Assembly: GCA_944381495.1 (NCBI GenBank)
Contig: CALWLJ010000009.1
Coordinates: forward strand, 1 to 64,000
Source: an uncultured Mediterraneibacter sp.
Lineage (GTDB): Bacteria; Bacillota; Clostridia; Lachnospirales; Lachnospiraceae
Direction of reading: 5' to 3'
Length of the DNA stretch: 64,000 nt
The notes under the pieces are model-generated. The model saw only the letters and a program-made list of their open reading frames with translations. It made no database searches and was not told where the DNA came from. Position 1 is the stretch's first letter. Each line of letters opens with the position of its first letter. Both the position numbers and the translations under genes were made by a program. Of this stretch, positions 1 through 8,087 are shown one piece after another.

Positions 1-242
1 CAGTTTTCAACAAACTGTAACCACTCCTCTGTCATCTCACTAAACTTTTTAATATTCAGGCTCTTATCGGGTGAATATTCATAAAGATTTACAATATGCT
101 TTCTACGCTTTGTCAAAGCCCAGCGTTTTGCCTGCTTTTCTATAATTGTACAGTAAAACCCGTAGCCAAAATCTTTATAAAAACCATTTTCCAAAATCTG
201 CGGTTCTTGGACTATAACATTGCTTCAATGATATAAAATCAT
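1..242 (-). pseudogene. DUF3990 family protein, interrupted by an early stop and cut by the window edge
   Basis: An ATG at 242-240 follows a good Shine-Dalgarno site (GAAGGAG) and begins M-I-L-Y-H, but the next codon is TGA (227-225). Reading on in the same frame gives S-N-V-I-V, then a run with DFGYGFYCT, QAKRWA, VNLYEY, LNIKKF and EEWLQFV, which is the pattern of DUF3990 proteins (usual N-terminus M-I-L-Y-H-G-S-N). The TGA stands where a glycine codon GGA would be, so one base change explains it. No stop follows up to base 1. I infer a pseudogene by nonsense mutation; readthrough or a sequencing error cannot be excluded. The family has been suggested to relate to ADP-ribosyltransferase-like toxins, but that role is not shown here. 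Confidence 0.7.
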
Positions 243-277
243 ATACTTTTTACTCCTTCACAAATTAGGATTTATCT

Positions 278-682
278 CTATTTGTTCACAAACAAACTAC
301 TTATTACTTGAAAAACTAAACCTATTCCTAATCCCACAACTGCACCTGCCAAAATAATAAAAAAGCACTCATCATAATTAAATCTATTGGCTGTAAAAGA
401 CCATATTCCTGCTATGGTAGCAAAGATTAGTACAAAACCAACATACAAAGATTTCAGAGTTTTTTTATTTTGGGGTGCAACAGGTTCTATCCCTTTCAAA
501 ATATAATCTGTTGTAACTTCAAATAAGTTACTCATTATAATTATTTTTTCCAAATCTGGTGTGCTTTGCCCACTTTCCCATTTAGAAACAGCTTGCCTTG
601 AAACACCGATTTGAACTGCAAATTCTTCTTGAGACATTCCTTTAGTTTTTCTTAAATATTGTATTCTGTCTGCAATATTCAT
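278..682 (-). CDS. XRE-family regulator with two C-terminal membrane segments
   Basis: The 134-residue product has an N-terminal helix-turn-helix of the XRE/Cro type (about residues 5-60, with SQEEFAVQIGVSRQAVSKWESG). After a short linker come two hydrophobic stretches (about 79-96 and 107-130) that should cross the membrane. Small HTH proteins with a membrane tail are common in Firmicutes; their ligands are mostly unknown. It lies 35 bases upstream of the broken DUF3990 gene on the same strand, so the two may have formed one transcript. The region is more AT-rich than the housekeeping genes that follow, in keeping with accessory DNA. The fold is clear; the target genes are unknown. Confidence 0.85.
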   Translation of the reverse strand: MNIADRIQYLRKTKGMSQEEFAVQIGVSRQAVSKWESGQSTPDLEKIIIMSNLFEVTTDYILKGIEPVAPQNKKTLKSLYVGFVLIFATIAGIWSFTANRFNYDECFFIILAGAVVGLGIGLVFQVISSLFVNK

Positions 683-872
683 TTATCAGCACTCCTTTCG
701 TTTGGTGTCATTGTAACAAAATTATCAGTTGCAAAGCTACCATTTAAACGTGGAAATGTGTTAACCAACAGTTGCAATCTGTTAAACACACCGTAAAATT
801 CCAATTTGTCATCCTTACTTTTCTTCATTATATCATTCGTTTACTACTCTGTCATTTTATTCTCGCTTATAC

Positions 873-907
873 AAAAAGAGAGCAGAACATCCTCTGTCCA
901 CTCTCTT
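873..907 (-). terminator. Terminator after rlmH
   Basis: On the minus strand AAGAGAG pairs with CTCTCTT (arms 876-882 and 901-907), followed by five T residues. It lies 12 bases past the rlmH stop codon. The rest of the 683-918 gap shows no other gene. Confidence 0.55.
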
Positions 908-918
908 CCACTCCTCCC

Positions 919-1398
919 TTATTTGTGATATGGTTCCCCATTTATAATCCGGTATCCCCGGTACACCTGCTCCAGCAGGATCACCCGCATCAGCTGATGG
1001 GGAAAGGTCATTTTCGAGAAGCTCAGTGCATAATCAGACCGCTTCAGCACTTCTTTTCCCAGACCGATGGATCCGCCGATCACGAAAGCGATACTGCTCT
1101 GCCCCTGCACGCCGAGCGTCTCGATCTTTTTTGCAAATTCTTCCGAGGAAAGCATTTTTCCTCCGATTTCCAGTGTGATCACATACATGTCGTCTCTGAT
1201 ATACTTCAGGATACGCTCACCTTCTTTGCTGCGGATCTGCTCTTCCAGTGTCTCGCTTGCCTGATCCGGCGTTTTCTCGTCTGCCACTTCAATGATCTCC
1301 AGCTTGCAGTAACGGCTGAGTCTTTTACTGTACTCCGCGATGGCGTCTCTCAGATATTTTTCTTTTATTTTTCCTACTGTGATTATTGTGATCTTCAT
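919..1398 (-). CDS. rlmH: 23S rRNA (pseudouridine1915-N3)-methyltransferase RlmH
   Basis: At 159 residues this is the normal length for RlmH, a SPOUT-class methyltransferase that modifies pseudouridine 1915 in helix 69 of 23S rRNA using S-adenosylmethionine. The start [16 protein letters not shown] and the C-terminal parts [13 protein letters not shown] and [20 protein letters not shown] are highly conserved in the family; the latter forms the knotted SAM site. It follows the helicase gene on the same strand with a 30-base gap, so the two are probably co-transcribed, and a hairpin terminator lies just downstream. Identification is secure. Confidence 0.97.
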   Translation of the reverse strand: MKITIITVGKIKEKYLRDAIAEYSKRLSRYCKLEIIEVADEKTPDQASETLEEQIRSKEGERILKYIRDDMYVITLEIGGKMLSSEEFAKKIETLGVQGQSSIAFVIGGSIGLGKEVLKRSDYALSFSKMTFPHQLMRVILLEQVYRGYRIINGEPYHK

Positions 1399-1428
1399 TC
1401 GGTTCCTCTTCTGTTTCTTTCCTGCTGA

Positions 1429-3471
1429 TCAAATTATGTCATACACATACAGTTCCTGCAGCGCTCTGGTGGCGCAGATATATTCCGCCTGTTCGCGAAG
1501 CGGGTTCTCTTTCTTTCCTCTCAGCTCGAATACCTGATCGAACTCGAGTCCCTTTGCCAGGTAAAAGGTAGTCACTGTCAGTCCCTTTTTAAATGCAGAG
1601 CTGTTCCTGTCCACATAGGAGGCTTCTGCACCTCTGTTTTTGAGCAGTCTGTAAATGTCGTAAGCCTCTTCTTCAGTCATGGTGATCAAGGCGGCTGTCT
1701 CGTAGCCGTCATCGCTCACATTCAGCCGAGTCATCACTTCTTCTATAACATCATCAATGGACGAAAACGCCTTTTCTTCTACTTCCTTGCCATGACGCTC
1801 CAGTACTTCAAGGCCGGTGATCCCAGTGATTTTTTCCGCGTACTTTGCAATCTCATAAGTATTGCGGTAACTCTTGTTCAGTGTGAGCTGACGGATCTCT
1901 TTGCCCAGGATCTTCGGCAGGAACTTTGTGACATCGTGCTGCTTCGTATCCAGAGTCTGCGCAAAATCGCCCAGGATCGTCATCCGGCACTGGAACAGTC
2001 CGTTCAGGAGGACATACTGAAGGTATGAATAATCCTGCATCTCATCAATGACCAGATGTTTAATGTTTTTCTGCGAACTGCGCCCAAGCAGCCTGTATTT
2101 CAGATAAAGCATGGGGAACACATCCTCATACTGTATCTTTCTTCTCTCATAAGGCACATCCGGGAGAAGTTCATATCCGTAATCTTCCAGAAGCCAGTTA
2201 TAGATCTTATAAACATCCTTTGTAACATACATGTCATCGAATTTACGCTGCAGCAGTTCCTGGTCCTCCTCTGAGATGTCCCGTCCTTTCAGAGTCTCAT
2301 AGGAATCAATGAAATACTCCTTCACCGCGTCCATCCGCGCCAGCAGCGGCGTATCCTGGAACTTGAAATAAAACATTCGGATCAGTTCCTCTTCTGTCAG
2401 GCTCATGCCGCGGAAGCTGATTTCGTGGAAATCTACCAGCCGGTCTTCCAGTGTGGCCAGAAAGCCTTCTGTCATTCCCACAAAATCCGCTGACTGTTTC
2501 ATACGGAACCGCTCTTTCTCTTCTTCATCCGGGAAGGCCATGATCCGCTCCAGATGATCGTATCGATCTTCGCAGTCTGCGGCTGTATCTTTCAATTCAC
2601 GATAAGCAAACAGGTCAAAGCTCATTTCCTTGATATTTTCTTCTCCCAGCTCAGGAAGAATATGGGAAATATAATCCGCGAACACACTGTTCGGAGACAA
2701 GACCAGCACGTTGGATGACTTTAAATTTTTCCGGTCATGATACAACAGATATGCGATCCGATGGAGAGCTATCGATGTCTTTCCACTCCCGGCGGCTCCC
2801 TGTATCACCAGGATCTTATCCTTTGTATTGCGGATAATCGCATTCTGCTCCTTCTGAATGGTGCGGACGATATTTTTCAGCTTTACGTCTCCATTGTTTC
2901 CAAGCTCCTGTTTCAGGATTTCGTCATCAATTTTCGTATCGCTTTCAAACGCATATACCATCTTTCCATTCCTGATCTTGTACTGCCACTTGGAACAGAT
3001 CTCACCCTCGATCCGTCCTGCAGGAGCCTCATAGAACGCCGGTCCCTTGTCAAAATCGTAAAACAGGCCGCTGACGGGCGCTCTCCAGTCATAGATCAGA
3101 GGCGTCATGCCTGCCCTCTCCGCAAAGTTCCCGATACCGATATAAAAAGGCTCCGCCTCATCCTCCCCATCAAAGGCAAAATCAACCCTTCCGAAAAAGG
3201 GAGAATCCAGCATCCGATCGAAACGATGCTTCAATTTCAGCTTCTCGTCATTTGCATTGACCTGGTGAAGGAGGGCCTGCTGGTTATCATAATCTTCATA
3301 GCCGTACTGGTCCATCTCCGTATAATTCTCCCAGTAATACTCATGCATACTTTCGATTTCCTTCTGTCCTTCGACCAAGTCATTCTTTATCTCATTAAGA
3401 CGCGTCTCCAGTTTTTCTGTCACATCCTGCAAAAAAAGGTCCCCGTCAAATTTTCTCATGCTATTTTCCAT
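1429..3471 (-). CDS. helD: HelD-like superfamily 1 helicase / RNA polymerase recycling factor
   Basis: This 680-residue protein belongs to the UvrD/Rep-like superfamily 1 enzymes of the HelD type. A long N-terminal coiled region (1-90) precedes a Walker A motif GAAGSGKT at 225-232; further on are a Walker B-like VIDEMQDYSYLQ, the motif GDFAQTLD, LNKSYRNTYEIA and, near the end, the ATP-binding TTFYLAKGLEFDQVF. HelD proteins bind RNA polymerase and use ATP to release it from nucleic acid, especially in Gram-positive bacteria. It is somewhat shorter than Bacillus HelD (about 770 residues). Function as a polymerase recycling factor is inferred from family; plain DNA helicase activity is the alternative. 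Confidence 0.85.
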   Translation of the reverse strand: MENSMRKFDGDLFLQDVTEKLETRLNEIKNDLVEGQKEIESMHEYYWENYTEMDQYGYEDYDNQQALLHQVNANDEKLKLKHRFDRMLDSPFFGRVDFAFDGEDEAEPFYIGIGNFAERAGMTPLIYDWRAPVSGLFYDFDKGPAFYEAPAGRIEGEICSKWQYKIRNGKMVYAFESDTKIDDEILKQELGNNGDVKLKNIVRTIQKEQNAIIRNTKDKILVIQGAAGSGKTSIALHRIAYLLYHDRKNLKSSNVLVLSPNSVFADYISHILPELGEENIKEMSFDLFAYRELKDTAADCEDRYDHLERIMAFPDEEEKERFRMKQSADFVGMTEGFLATLEDRLVDFHEISFRGMSLTEEELIRMFYFKFQDTPLLARMDAVKEYFIDSYETLKGRDISEEDQELLQRKFDDMYVTKDVYKIYNWLLEDYGYELLPDVPYERRKIQYEDVFPMLYLKYRLLGRSSQKNIKHLVIDEMQDYSYLQYVLLNGLFQCRMTILGDFAQTLDTKQHDVTKFLPKILGKEIRQLTLNKSYRNTYEIAKYAEKITGITGLEVLERHGKEVEEKAFSSIDDVIEEVMTRLNVSDDGYETAALITMTEEEAYDIYRLLKNRGAEASYVDRNSSAFKKGLTVTTFYLAKGLEFDQVFELRGKKENPLREQAEYICATRALQELYVYDII

Positions 3472-3675
3472 TCATTCGTTCTCCACTCTGATGTTCTAAA
3501 GTCTGATATATCCCGGCATACATGCCAGGACATTAGTAATAGTATAACATGTATTTTTTGAAATAAAATCACAAATTAGTCATATTTTTTATTTATGATA
3601 GAAAAATCGGCCGAAGTGGGATTTCATCACTATAAGCTTATGGCCAGAATCGAATGAAATGAGGGATTACATAGT

Positions 3676-4290
3676 ATGAAAAAAGAAAACAGAAAAATGG
3701 CTCAACAGCGAAGAGCTGAGGAACGCCGAAAAAAAGAAATCCGCAGGAAGGTAAGTAAGATCCTTGCCGTCTGTATTCCTATTCTTATTGTCGTACTGCT
3801 TGTTGTCATAATCGCTGTTTTCACCGGATCAAACGGAAGCAGCTCAGATTCAAATAATGACACGACTACAGAAAGCACAAACGGAACAGACAGTACAGAT
3901 TCTCAGGACAATACAGATTCTGACAGCGGATCCTCTGACGAAGACTCCTCTCAGGACGGATCTTCTGACAGCGCAGATGGATCAGATAATTCCACTGCTT
4001 ACTCTACAGACACTTCTCTCACCGTCGAAGACGGCGACACTGTCAATATCGATTATGTAGGAACAGTTGACGGCGTAGAGTTCGACGGAGGAAGCACACA
4101 GGGAATGGGCACTGATCTTGTGATCGGATCCGGCAGCTACATCGACGACTTCGAAGACCAGCTCATCGGCGCACACCCGGGCGATACCGTGGAAGTAAAC
4201 GTAACTTTCCCCGATCCCTATAGCCTCAACACCGACCTCAGCGGAGCCGAAGCAGTCTTCACCGTAACGATTAATGGGATTTATGAGTAA
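3676..4290 (+). CDS. Membrane-anchored FKBP-type peptidyl-prolyl isomerase
   Basis: The 204-residue product has a basic N-terminus (1-27), one membrane helix (29-49), a long Ser/Thr/Asp/Gly linker (50-113) and a C-terminal FKBP domain (114-204) with VEDGDTVNIDYVGTVDG, FDGGS and FEDQLIGAHPGDT. That last pattern is like the FKBP domain of trigger factor. It should sit outside the cell on a flexible acidic stalk and help fold exported proteins by proline isomerization. The start is an ATG with GAGGGATTACAT just upstream. It is transcribed divergently from helD. The linker is low-complexity and probably disordered. Domain calling is firm; clients are unknown. Confidence 0.88.
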   Translation: MKKENRKMAQQRRAEERRKKEIRRKVSKILAVCIPILIVVLLVVIIAVFTGSNGSSSDSNNDTTTESTNGTDSTDSQDNTDSDSGSSDEDSSQDGSSDSADGSDNSTAYSTDTSLTVEDGDTVNIDYVGTVDGVEFDGGSTQGMGTDLVIGSGSYIDDFEDQLIGAHPGDTVEVNVTFPDPYSLNTDLSGAEAVFTVTINGIYE

Positions 4291-4294
4291 AAAT

Positions 4295-4532
4295 CAGTCT
4301 TCCCGGTATCGATAAAGGTTCGTCCCCGGGCAGGACATCACATCGCAGAATCCGCTCCGCTCTACCTCAAAGATTTGACCGGATGTAACGCCGGAACCAA
4401 ATGTTCGTGTAAAGACACTCCATTTGCTTCCGACTAACATCCGAAGCAAATGCTTTTCGGAACGCTTCCGCGGAATATTCTGCTCACGTGATGTCCTGCC
4501 CGGGGACTTACTTTATCTAAGACGGAAGACTG
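4295..4532. repeat. Large imperfect inverted repeat with about 60-base arms
   Basis: Left arm 4295-4360 pairs with right arm 4474-4532. A 20-base block (4322-4341) is the exact reverse complement of 4488-4507, and outer blocks match too: CAGTCTTCC (4295-4303) with GGAAGACTG (4524-4532), and GATAAAG with CTTTATC. Inside is a second hairpin built from CATTTGCTTC and GAAGCAAATG around 4421-4450. It begins right after the FKBP stop codon and so may end that transcript, but it is far larger than a normal terminator. No protein gene is convincing within the left half. It could be a structured RNA or a palindromic repeat element. Confidence 0.6.
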
Positions 4533-4617
4533 GCTTTTTCAGATGGCATCCCGGTCGGGAGCAAAACGTCAGCCGCATCCAACCGGATGCCTCCTGAAAA
4601 ATAGATTCTTTGACCAT
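4513..4617 (-). CDS. Possible small protein of 34 residues, unrecognised
   Basis: An ATG at 4617-4615 has a well-placed GGAGG (4630-4626, 8-base spacing) and opens a 34-codon frame beginning MVKESIFQEASGWMRL and ending KKPVFRLR. It has two cysteines and several basic residues. I do not recognise it. Its Shine-Dalgarno site lies inside one arm of an inverted repeat whose other arm (4757-4780) carries the same GGAGG facing right, followed by GTG-TCA-AAG-AGT, a recognisably similar beginning. Its end overlaps the right arm of the palindrome at 4295-4532. It may be a real small gene carried by a repeat element, or a chance frame. Confidence 0.3.
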   Translation of the reverse strand: MVKESIFQEASGWMRLTFCSRPGCHLKKPVFRLR

Positions 4618-4623
4618 AAGAAA

Positions 4624-4780
4624 AACCTCCGATATTGATAGAAAATTACCTGCCTGAACTCGCAGCATGAATACAGGTGTTGCGGACGGCGAATTAGAGC
4701 GAAGCGTCCTGAGCCGGGAGTAACACCTGTATTCATGCGTCTGCGTAGTCAATCACAATTTTCTATCTATATCGGAGGTT
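4624..4780. repeat. Nested inverted repeats, possible small palindromic element
   Basis: The outer arms 4624-4647 and 4757-4780 are reverse complements over 24 bases with one mismatch. The inner arms 4665-4681 and 4722-4738 are perfect over 17 bases. Similarity between the arms continues outward more weakly (about 4590-4623 against 4781-4818). Just to the left is a further inverted repeat with arms TTTTTCAG at 4535-4542 and CTGAAAAA at 4594-4601. No target-site duplication is evident at the outer ends, so I do not call it a MITE with confidence. Confidence 0.6.
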
Positions 4781-4807
4781 CTAACTGTGTCAAAGAGTGA
4801 TTTTTCA

Positions 4808-5506
4808 TCATCCCTTCTTCAGTTTCTTCAACTCGTCTTTTTCTTCCCGGCTTACCCGGTAGGATTCTCGTATCTTCTGAATGGATTTGTTATGTGTGAA
4901 TTCATCCATTACGCCGGATTCCAGAAGCTTTCTTGTCTTTTCAGGATATTTTACATAGCAGACGGATACGGCCCAGGCCACGCCCATCTTTGTATAATAG
5001 CCGTCATTGCGTATGGAGCCGCAGAGGCGGAGGACCTCATCGATGTGCTGATCGTCAATAAAGTGGGACATCATAGAAATGATCATGAACCGGAGGTCAA
5101 ATTCTTTGTTGCTTGTCTCATACCGCTTCAGATAATTGAACCAGTAGTCCGGCTCTTTTTCCATGAACTTATATCCGGTCACGCAGCTGTCGCATATAGC
5201 CCATGTGCGGATCAGCGGGACGAAGCGGTCAAGCCGCTCTGCCCGTTCTTCTTTTTCCATTTTGACATATCCCAGAATCATACCGTAAAGCATAATTTCT
5301 TCGTGCAGGGAATCCGGTCCCATGGTTTCCGCCGCTTCATCAAGATACTCTCTTCCGGAGTTTTTTGCTGTTTCGCGGGCCAGTTTCCGCAGGGCCGGAA
5401 GGCGTACCCCGAGCATCCGTTCCTCGCCGGGTACGATATTTCGGTTGAAGTCTTTATATGACTCTTCGCTGAGCTGGAAGAGCTGTTCTCTTATTTCCTG
5501 AACCAT
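4808..5506 (-). CDS. DNA alkylation repair protein, AlkD-like HEAT-repeat family
   Basis: The 232-residue protein matches the AlkD-type DNA alkylation repair family (Pfam DNA_alkylation), built of HEAT-like helical repeats. Recognisable pieces are RMLGVRLPALRKLA near the N-terminus and TWAICDSCV in the middle, where the Asp is the residue expected to act in base excision by AlkD glycosylases. Members remove positively charged alkylated bases such as N3-methyladenine or N7-methylguanine. The start ATG has AGGTGAGAAAAT upstream. It stands alone, with palindromic DNA downstream. Some clostridial members have not been tested for activity, so the enzyme role is from family. Confidence 0.85.
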   Translation of the reverse strand: MVQEIREQLFQLSEESYKDFNRNIVPGEERMLGVRLPALRKLARETAKNSGREYLDEAAETMGPDSLHEEIMLYGMILGYVKMEKEERAERLDRFVPLIRTWAICDSCVTGYKFMEKEPDYWFNYLKRYETSNKEFDLRFMIISMMSHFIDDQHIDEVLRLCGSIRNDGYYTKMGVAWAVSVCYVKYPEKTRKLLESGVMDEFTHNKSIQKIRESYRVSREEKDELKKLKKG

Positions 5507-5524
5507 ATTTTCTCACCTGTTATC

Positions 5525-5576
5525 CAAAAAACAGACCGAAAGGTGTTCTGATCTGATGTCAGTCCTTTTCGGTCTG
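5525..5576 (-). terminator. Terminator of the nfnA-nfnB operon
   Basis: On the minus strand CAGACCGAAA pairs with TTTCGGTCTG (arms 5532-5541 and 5567-5576), followed by a run of six T residues. It lies 45 bases after the nfnB stop codon. Confidence 0.8.
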
Positions 5577-5620
5577 CAAATATTTTATACGATTAGTCCG
5601 ATAATATACCGAACAAAATA

Positions 5621-7015
5621 TTAGTTTTCTTTGCTTCTCAGGTACTCGTCAATACCTTTGGCGCCGGCTTTTCCTGCGCCCATTGCAAGGATAACTGTAG
5701 CAGCGCCTGTCACGGCATCTCCACCGGCGAATACGCCTTCCTTGGATGTCTGGCCATTCTCCTCATCTGCTACGATACATTTCCTGCGGTTTGTCTCCAG
5801 GCCCTTTGTCGTGGAAGAGATCAGCGGGTTTGGTGATGTTCCCAGAGACATGATCACAGTATCAACTTCGATATCATACTCGGATCCCGGAATCTCAATC
5901 GGACGTCTTCTTCCGGAAGCATCAGGCTCACCAAGTTCCATCTTAACAACAGTCATGCTTGTAATGTTTCCGTTTTCATCTACATTGATTTTCTTCGGAT
6001 TGGTCAGAAGATTAAAGACAACACCCTCTTCTTTTGCGTGATGTACCTCTTCGACTCTGGCCGGAAGCTCAGCCTCGCTTCTTCTGTACACGATATGTAC
6101 GTCAGCGCCGAGACGGAGTGCTGTTCTGGCAGCGTCCATTGCCACGTTTCCGCCTCCTACGACAGCAACCTTCTTGCCTGCTGCGATCGGAGTATCATAG
6201 GAATCATCAAACGCTTTCATCAGGTTGCTTCTGGTCAGATACTCATTTGCTGAGAATACTTCGTTTGCATTCTCACCCGGGATTCCCATGAACATGGGCA
6301 GTCCTGCTCCGGAACCGATGAACACAGCCTCAAATCCTTCATCTTCCATCAGCTGATCGATGGTCGTAGACTTGCCGATAACAACGTTTGTCTCAAATTT
6401 AACGCCAAGCTCTTTGACCTTCTCGATCTCCTTGGCAACAACTTTCTGTTTAGGAAGACGGAACTCAGGAATGCCGTACACAAGAACTCCGCCCAGTTCG
6501 TGGAGCGCCTCGAATACAGTCACATCATATCCCATCTTTGCCAGATCTCCGGCACAGGTCAGACCGGAAGGACCAGAACCGATCACTGCTACTTTATGTC
6601 CGTTCTTCTTCTCTGCGCCTACCGGCTTGATATCATTCTCCAGCGCATAATCCGCAACAAATCTCTCAAGTTTTCCGATGGAGACAGGTTCTCCTTTAAT
6701 TCCGCGGATACATTTTCCCTCGCACTGAGACTCCTGAGGACACACACGTCCGCAGATAGCCGGAAGAGCGCTGGACTTTCCGATCACTTTATATGCCTCT
6801 TCGATATTTCCTTCCTTTACTTCATGGATAAATGCCGGAATATCAATGGAAACCGGGCATCCCTGCACACATTTTGCATTCTTGCAGTTCAGGCATCTTG
6901 TGGCCTCATCCATGGCTTCCTCAAGGTTATATCCAAGGCAAACTTCATCAAAGTTTGTCGCACGTACTTTCGGATCCTGCTCTCTGACAGGTACTTTCTT
7001 TAACATATCAGCCAT
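5621..7015 (-). CDS. nfnB: NfnB-type NADPH:ferredoxin oxidoreductase large subunit (GltA-like)
   Basis: The 464-residue flavoprotein looks like a glutamate synthase small subunit: an N-terminal iron-sulfur region with CLNCKNAKCVQGCPVSIDIP and CGRVCPQESQCEGKC, then an FAD fold (VIGSGPSGLTCAGDLAKMGYDV) and an NAD(P) fold (VVGGGNVAMDAARTALRLGADV). Such genes are often annotated gltA. Here the partner immediately upstream is an NfnA-like subunit with which it overlaps at TAATG, and no glutamate synthase large subunit is present. That pairing is the hallmark of NfnAB, which couples NADH and reduced ferredoxin oxidation to reduction of NADP+ by electron bifurcation. Glutamate synthase small subunit is the less likely alternative. 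Confidence 0.85.
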   Translation of the reverse strand: MADMLKKVPVREQDPKVRATNFDEVCLGYNLEEAMDEATRCLNCKNAKCVQGCPVSIDIPAFIHEVKEGNIEEAYKVIGKSSALPAICGRVCPQESQCEGKCIRGIKGEPVSIGKLERFVADYALENDIKPVGAEKKNGHKVAVIGSGPSGLTCAGDLAKMGYDVTVFEALHELGGVLVYGIPEFRLPKQKVVAKEIEKVKELGVKFETNVVIGKSTTIDQLMEDEGFEAVFIGSGAGLPMFMGIPGENANEVFSANEYLTRSNLMKAFDDSYDTPIAAGKKVAVVGGGNVAMDAARTALRLGADVHIVYRRSEAELPARVEEVHHAKEEGVVFNLLTNPKKINVDENGNITSMTVVKMELGEPDASGRRRPIEIPGSEYDIEVDTVIMSLGTSPNPLISSTTKGLETNRRKCIVADEENGQTSKEGVFAGGDAVTGAATVILAMGAGKAGAKGIDEYLRSKEN

Positions 7016-7902
7016 TACTCGTCACCTCCACAATGTCCGCATCCGCCGTGATGGGTATCACCCTCCTGAAGCTTCAGCATTGCACGTCCTTCCTGTGTTT
7101 TATACATCTGGCTTCTCTTCATAGCCTGATCAAAGTCTACAAGATGTCCATCAAACTCAGGGCCGTCTACACATGCAAACTTAATCTCGTCGCCTACCTG
7201 GAGGCGGCATGCTCCACACATACCTGTACCGTCTACCATGATCGGATTCATGCTGACGATAGTAGGAATCTCAAGCTTCTTTGTAAGCAGACAGACAAAC
7301 TTCATCATAATCATCGGTCCGATCGCAACGCAGACATCATATTTCTTGCCTTCGTTAACAAGCTCTTCTACCATAGTGGTGACCATACCCGCATGTCCAT
7401 ATGTACCATCATCTGTACAAGGGTAGTAATTGCCTGCCACAGCCTTCATCTCGTCTTCCAGGATCAACATATCCTTTGTCTTTGCTCCAACGATAACATC
7501 TGCATCAATCCCGCGCTCGTGAAGCCATTTCACCTGAGGATAGACAGGGGCTGCACCTACTCCACCGGCAACAAAGAGCATCTTCTTATTCTTCAGCGTC
7601 TCAAGGTCTTCACTTACGAATTCAGAGGCGCATCCCAGCGGCCCGGTGAAGTCACGGAAATAGTCTCCTTCCTTCAGCGCACCCATCTTTGTTGTCGAAG
7701 CTCCCACTTCCTGTACCACAATAGTAATTGTTCCAGCTTCTCTGTCATAGTCACAGATCGTAAGCGGAATACGTTCGCCCTTCTCATCCATTTTTACAAT
7801 AACAAACTGGCCCGGCTGGCAGTGACTTGCGACACGTGGCGCATGCACTTCCATCAGAAAGATCTTATCGGCCAGCTTTTTTGCCTTTAATATCTTATAC
7901 AT
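7015..7902 (-). CDS. nfnA: NfnA-type ferredoxin-NADP+ oxidoreductase small subunit
   Basis: The 295-residue product (start MYKILKAKKLADKIF at 7902, with AGGAGG at 7-base spacing; the frame stays open further upstream without a ribosome site) is of the dihydroorotate dehydrogenase electron-transfer / sulfide dehydrogenase family. It has an FAD-binding barrel, an NAD-binding part with LFVAGGVGAAPVYPQVKWL, and a C-terminal cysteine cluster MCGACRLQVGDEIKFACVDGPEF for a 2Fe-2S centre. The tail ends in a His/Cys-rich HHGGCGHCGGDE. With the overlapping nfnB it forms the cytosolic NfnAB complex that supplies NADPH. Confidence 0.87.
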   Translation of the reverse strand: MYKILKAKKLADKIFLMEVHAPRVASHCQPGQFVIVKMDEKGERIPLTICDYDREAGTITIVVQEVGASTTKMGALKEGDYFRDFTGPLGCASEFVSEDLETLKNKKMLFVAGGVGAAPVYPQVKWLHERGIDADVIVGAKTKDMLILEDEMKAVAGNYYPCTDDGTYGHAGMVTTMVEELVNEGKKYDVCVAIGPMIMMKFVCLLTKKLEIPTIVSMNPIMVDGTGMCGACRLQVGDEIKFACVDGPEFDGHLVDFDQAMKRSQMYKTQEGRAMLKLQEGDTHHGGCGHCGGDE

Positions 7903-8026
7903 GTCTTCCTCCTTGTAAATAAGAATGCAAAAAATCACACCTTTTATAATACGCCATAACAAACAGAATGGCAAGCATTCTTTCGCGCTAATATGACATA
8001 CTTTTTGTCGATAAATGCACTTACAC

Positions 8027-8057
8027 AAAAGCCGGGACAGTTCGTAAACTGCCCCGG
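8027..8057 (-). terminator. Terminator of the iron alcohol dehydrogenase gene
   Basis: CCGGGACAGTT (8032-8042) pairs with AACTGCCCCGG (8047-8057) with one mismatch. On the minus strand it is followed by CTTTT, 30 bases past the dehydrogenase stop codon. Confidence 0.7.
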
Positions 8058-8087
8058 TGTAAAAATTCTAAATATACGATTTTCGGA

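Noticed and set aside
772-1428. Long plus-strand open frame of 218 codons
   Set aside because: It is antisense to rlmH and its flank; the minus-strand product is a clear conserved enzyme and this frame has no ribosome site or recognisable domain.
2737-3561. Plus-strand frame of 274 codons
   Set aside because: It is antisense to the HelD-like gene, with no family motifs; a shadow of codon bias.
4624-4780. MITE-type transposable element
   Set aside because: The terminal arms fit, but no target-site duplication is visible and copy number cannot be judged from one window.
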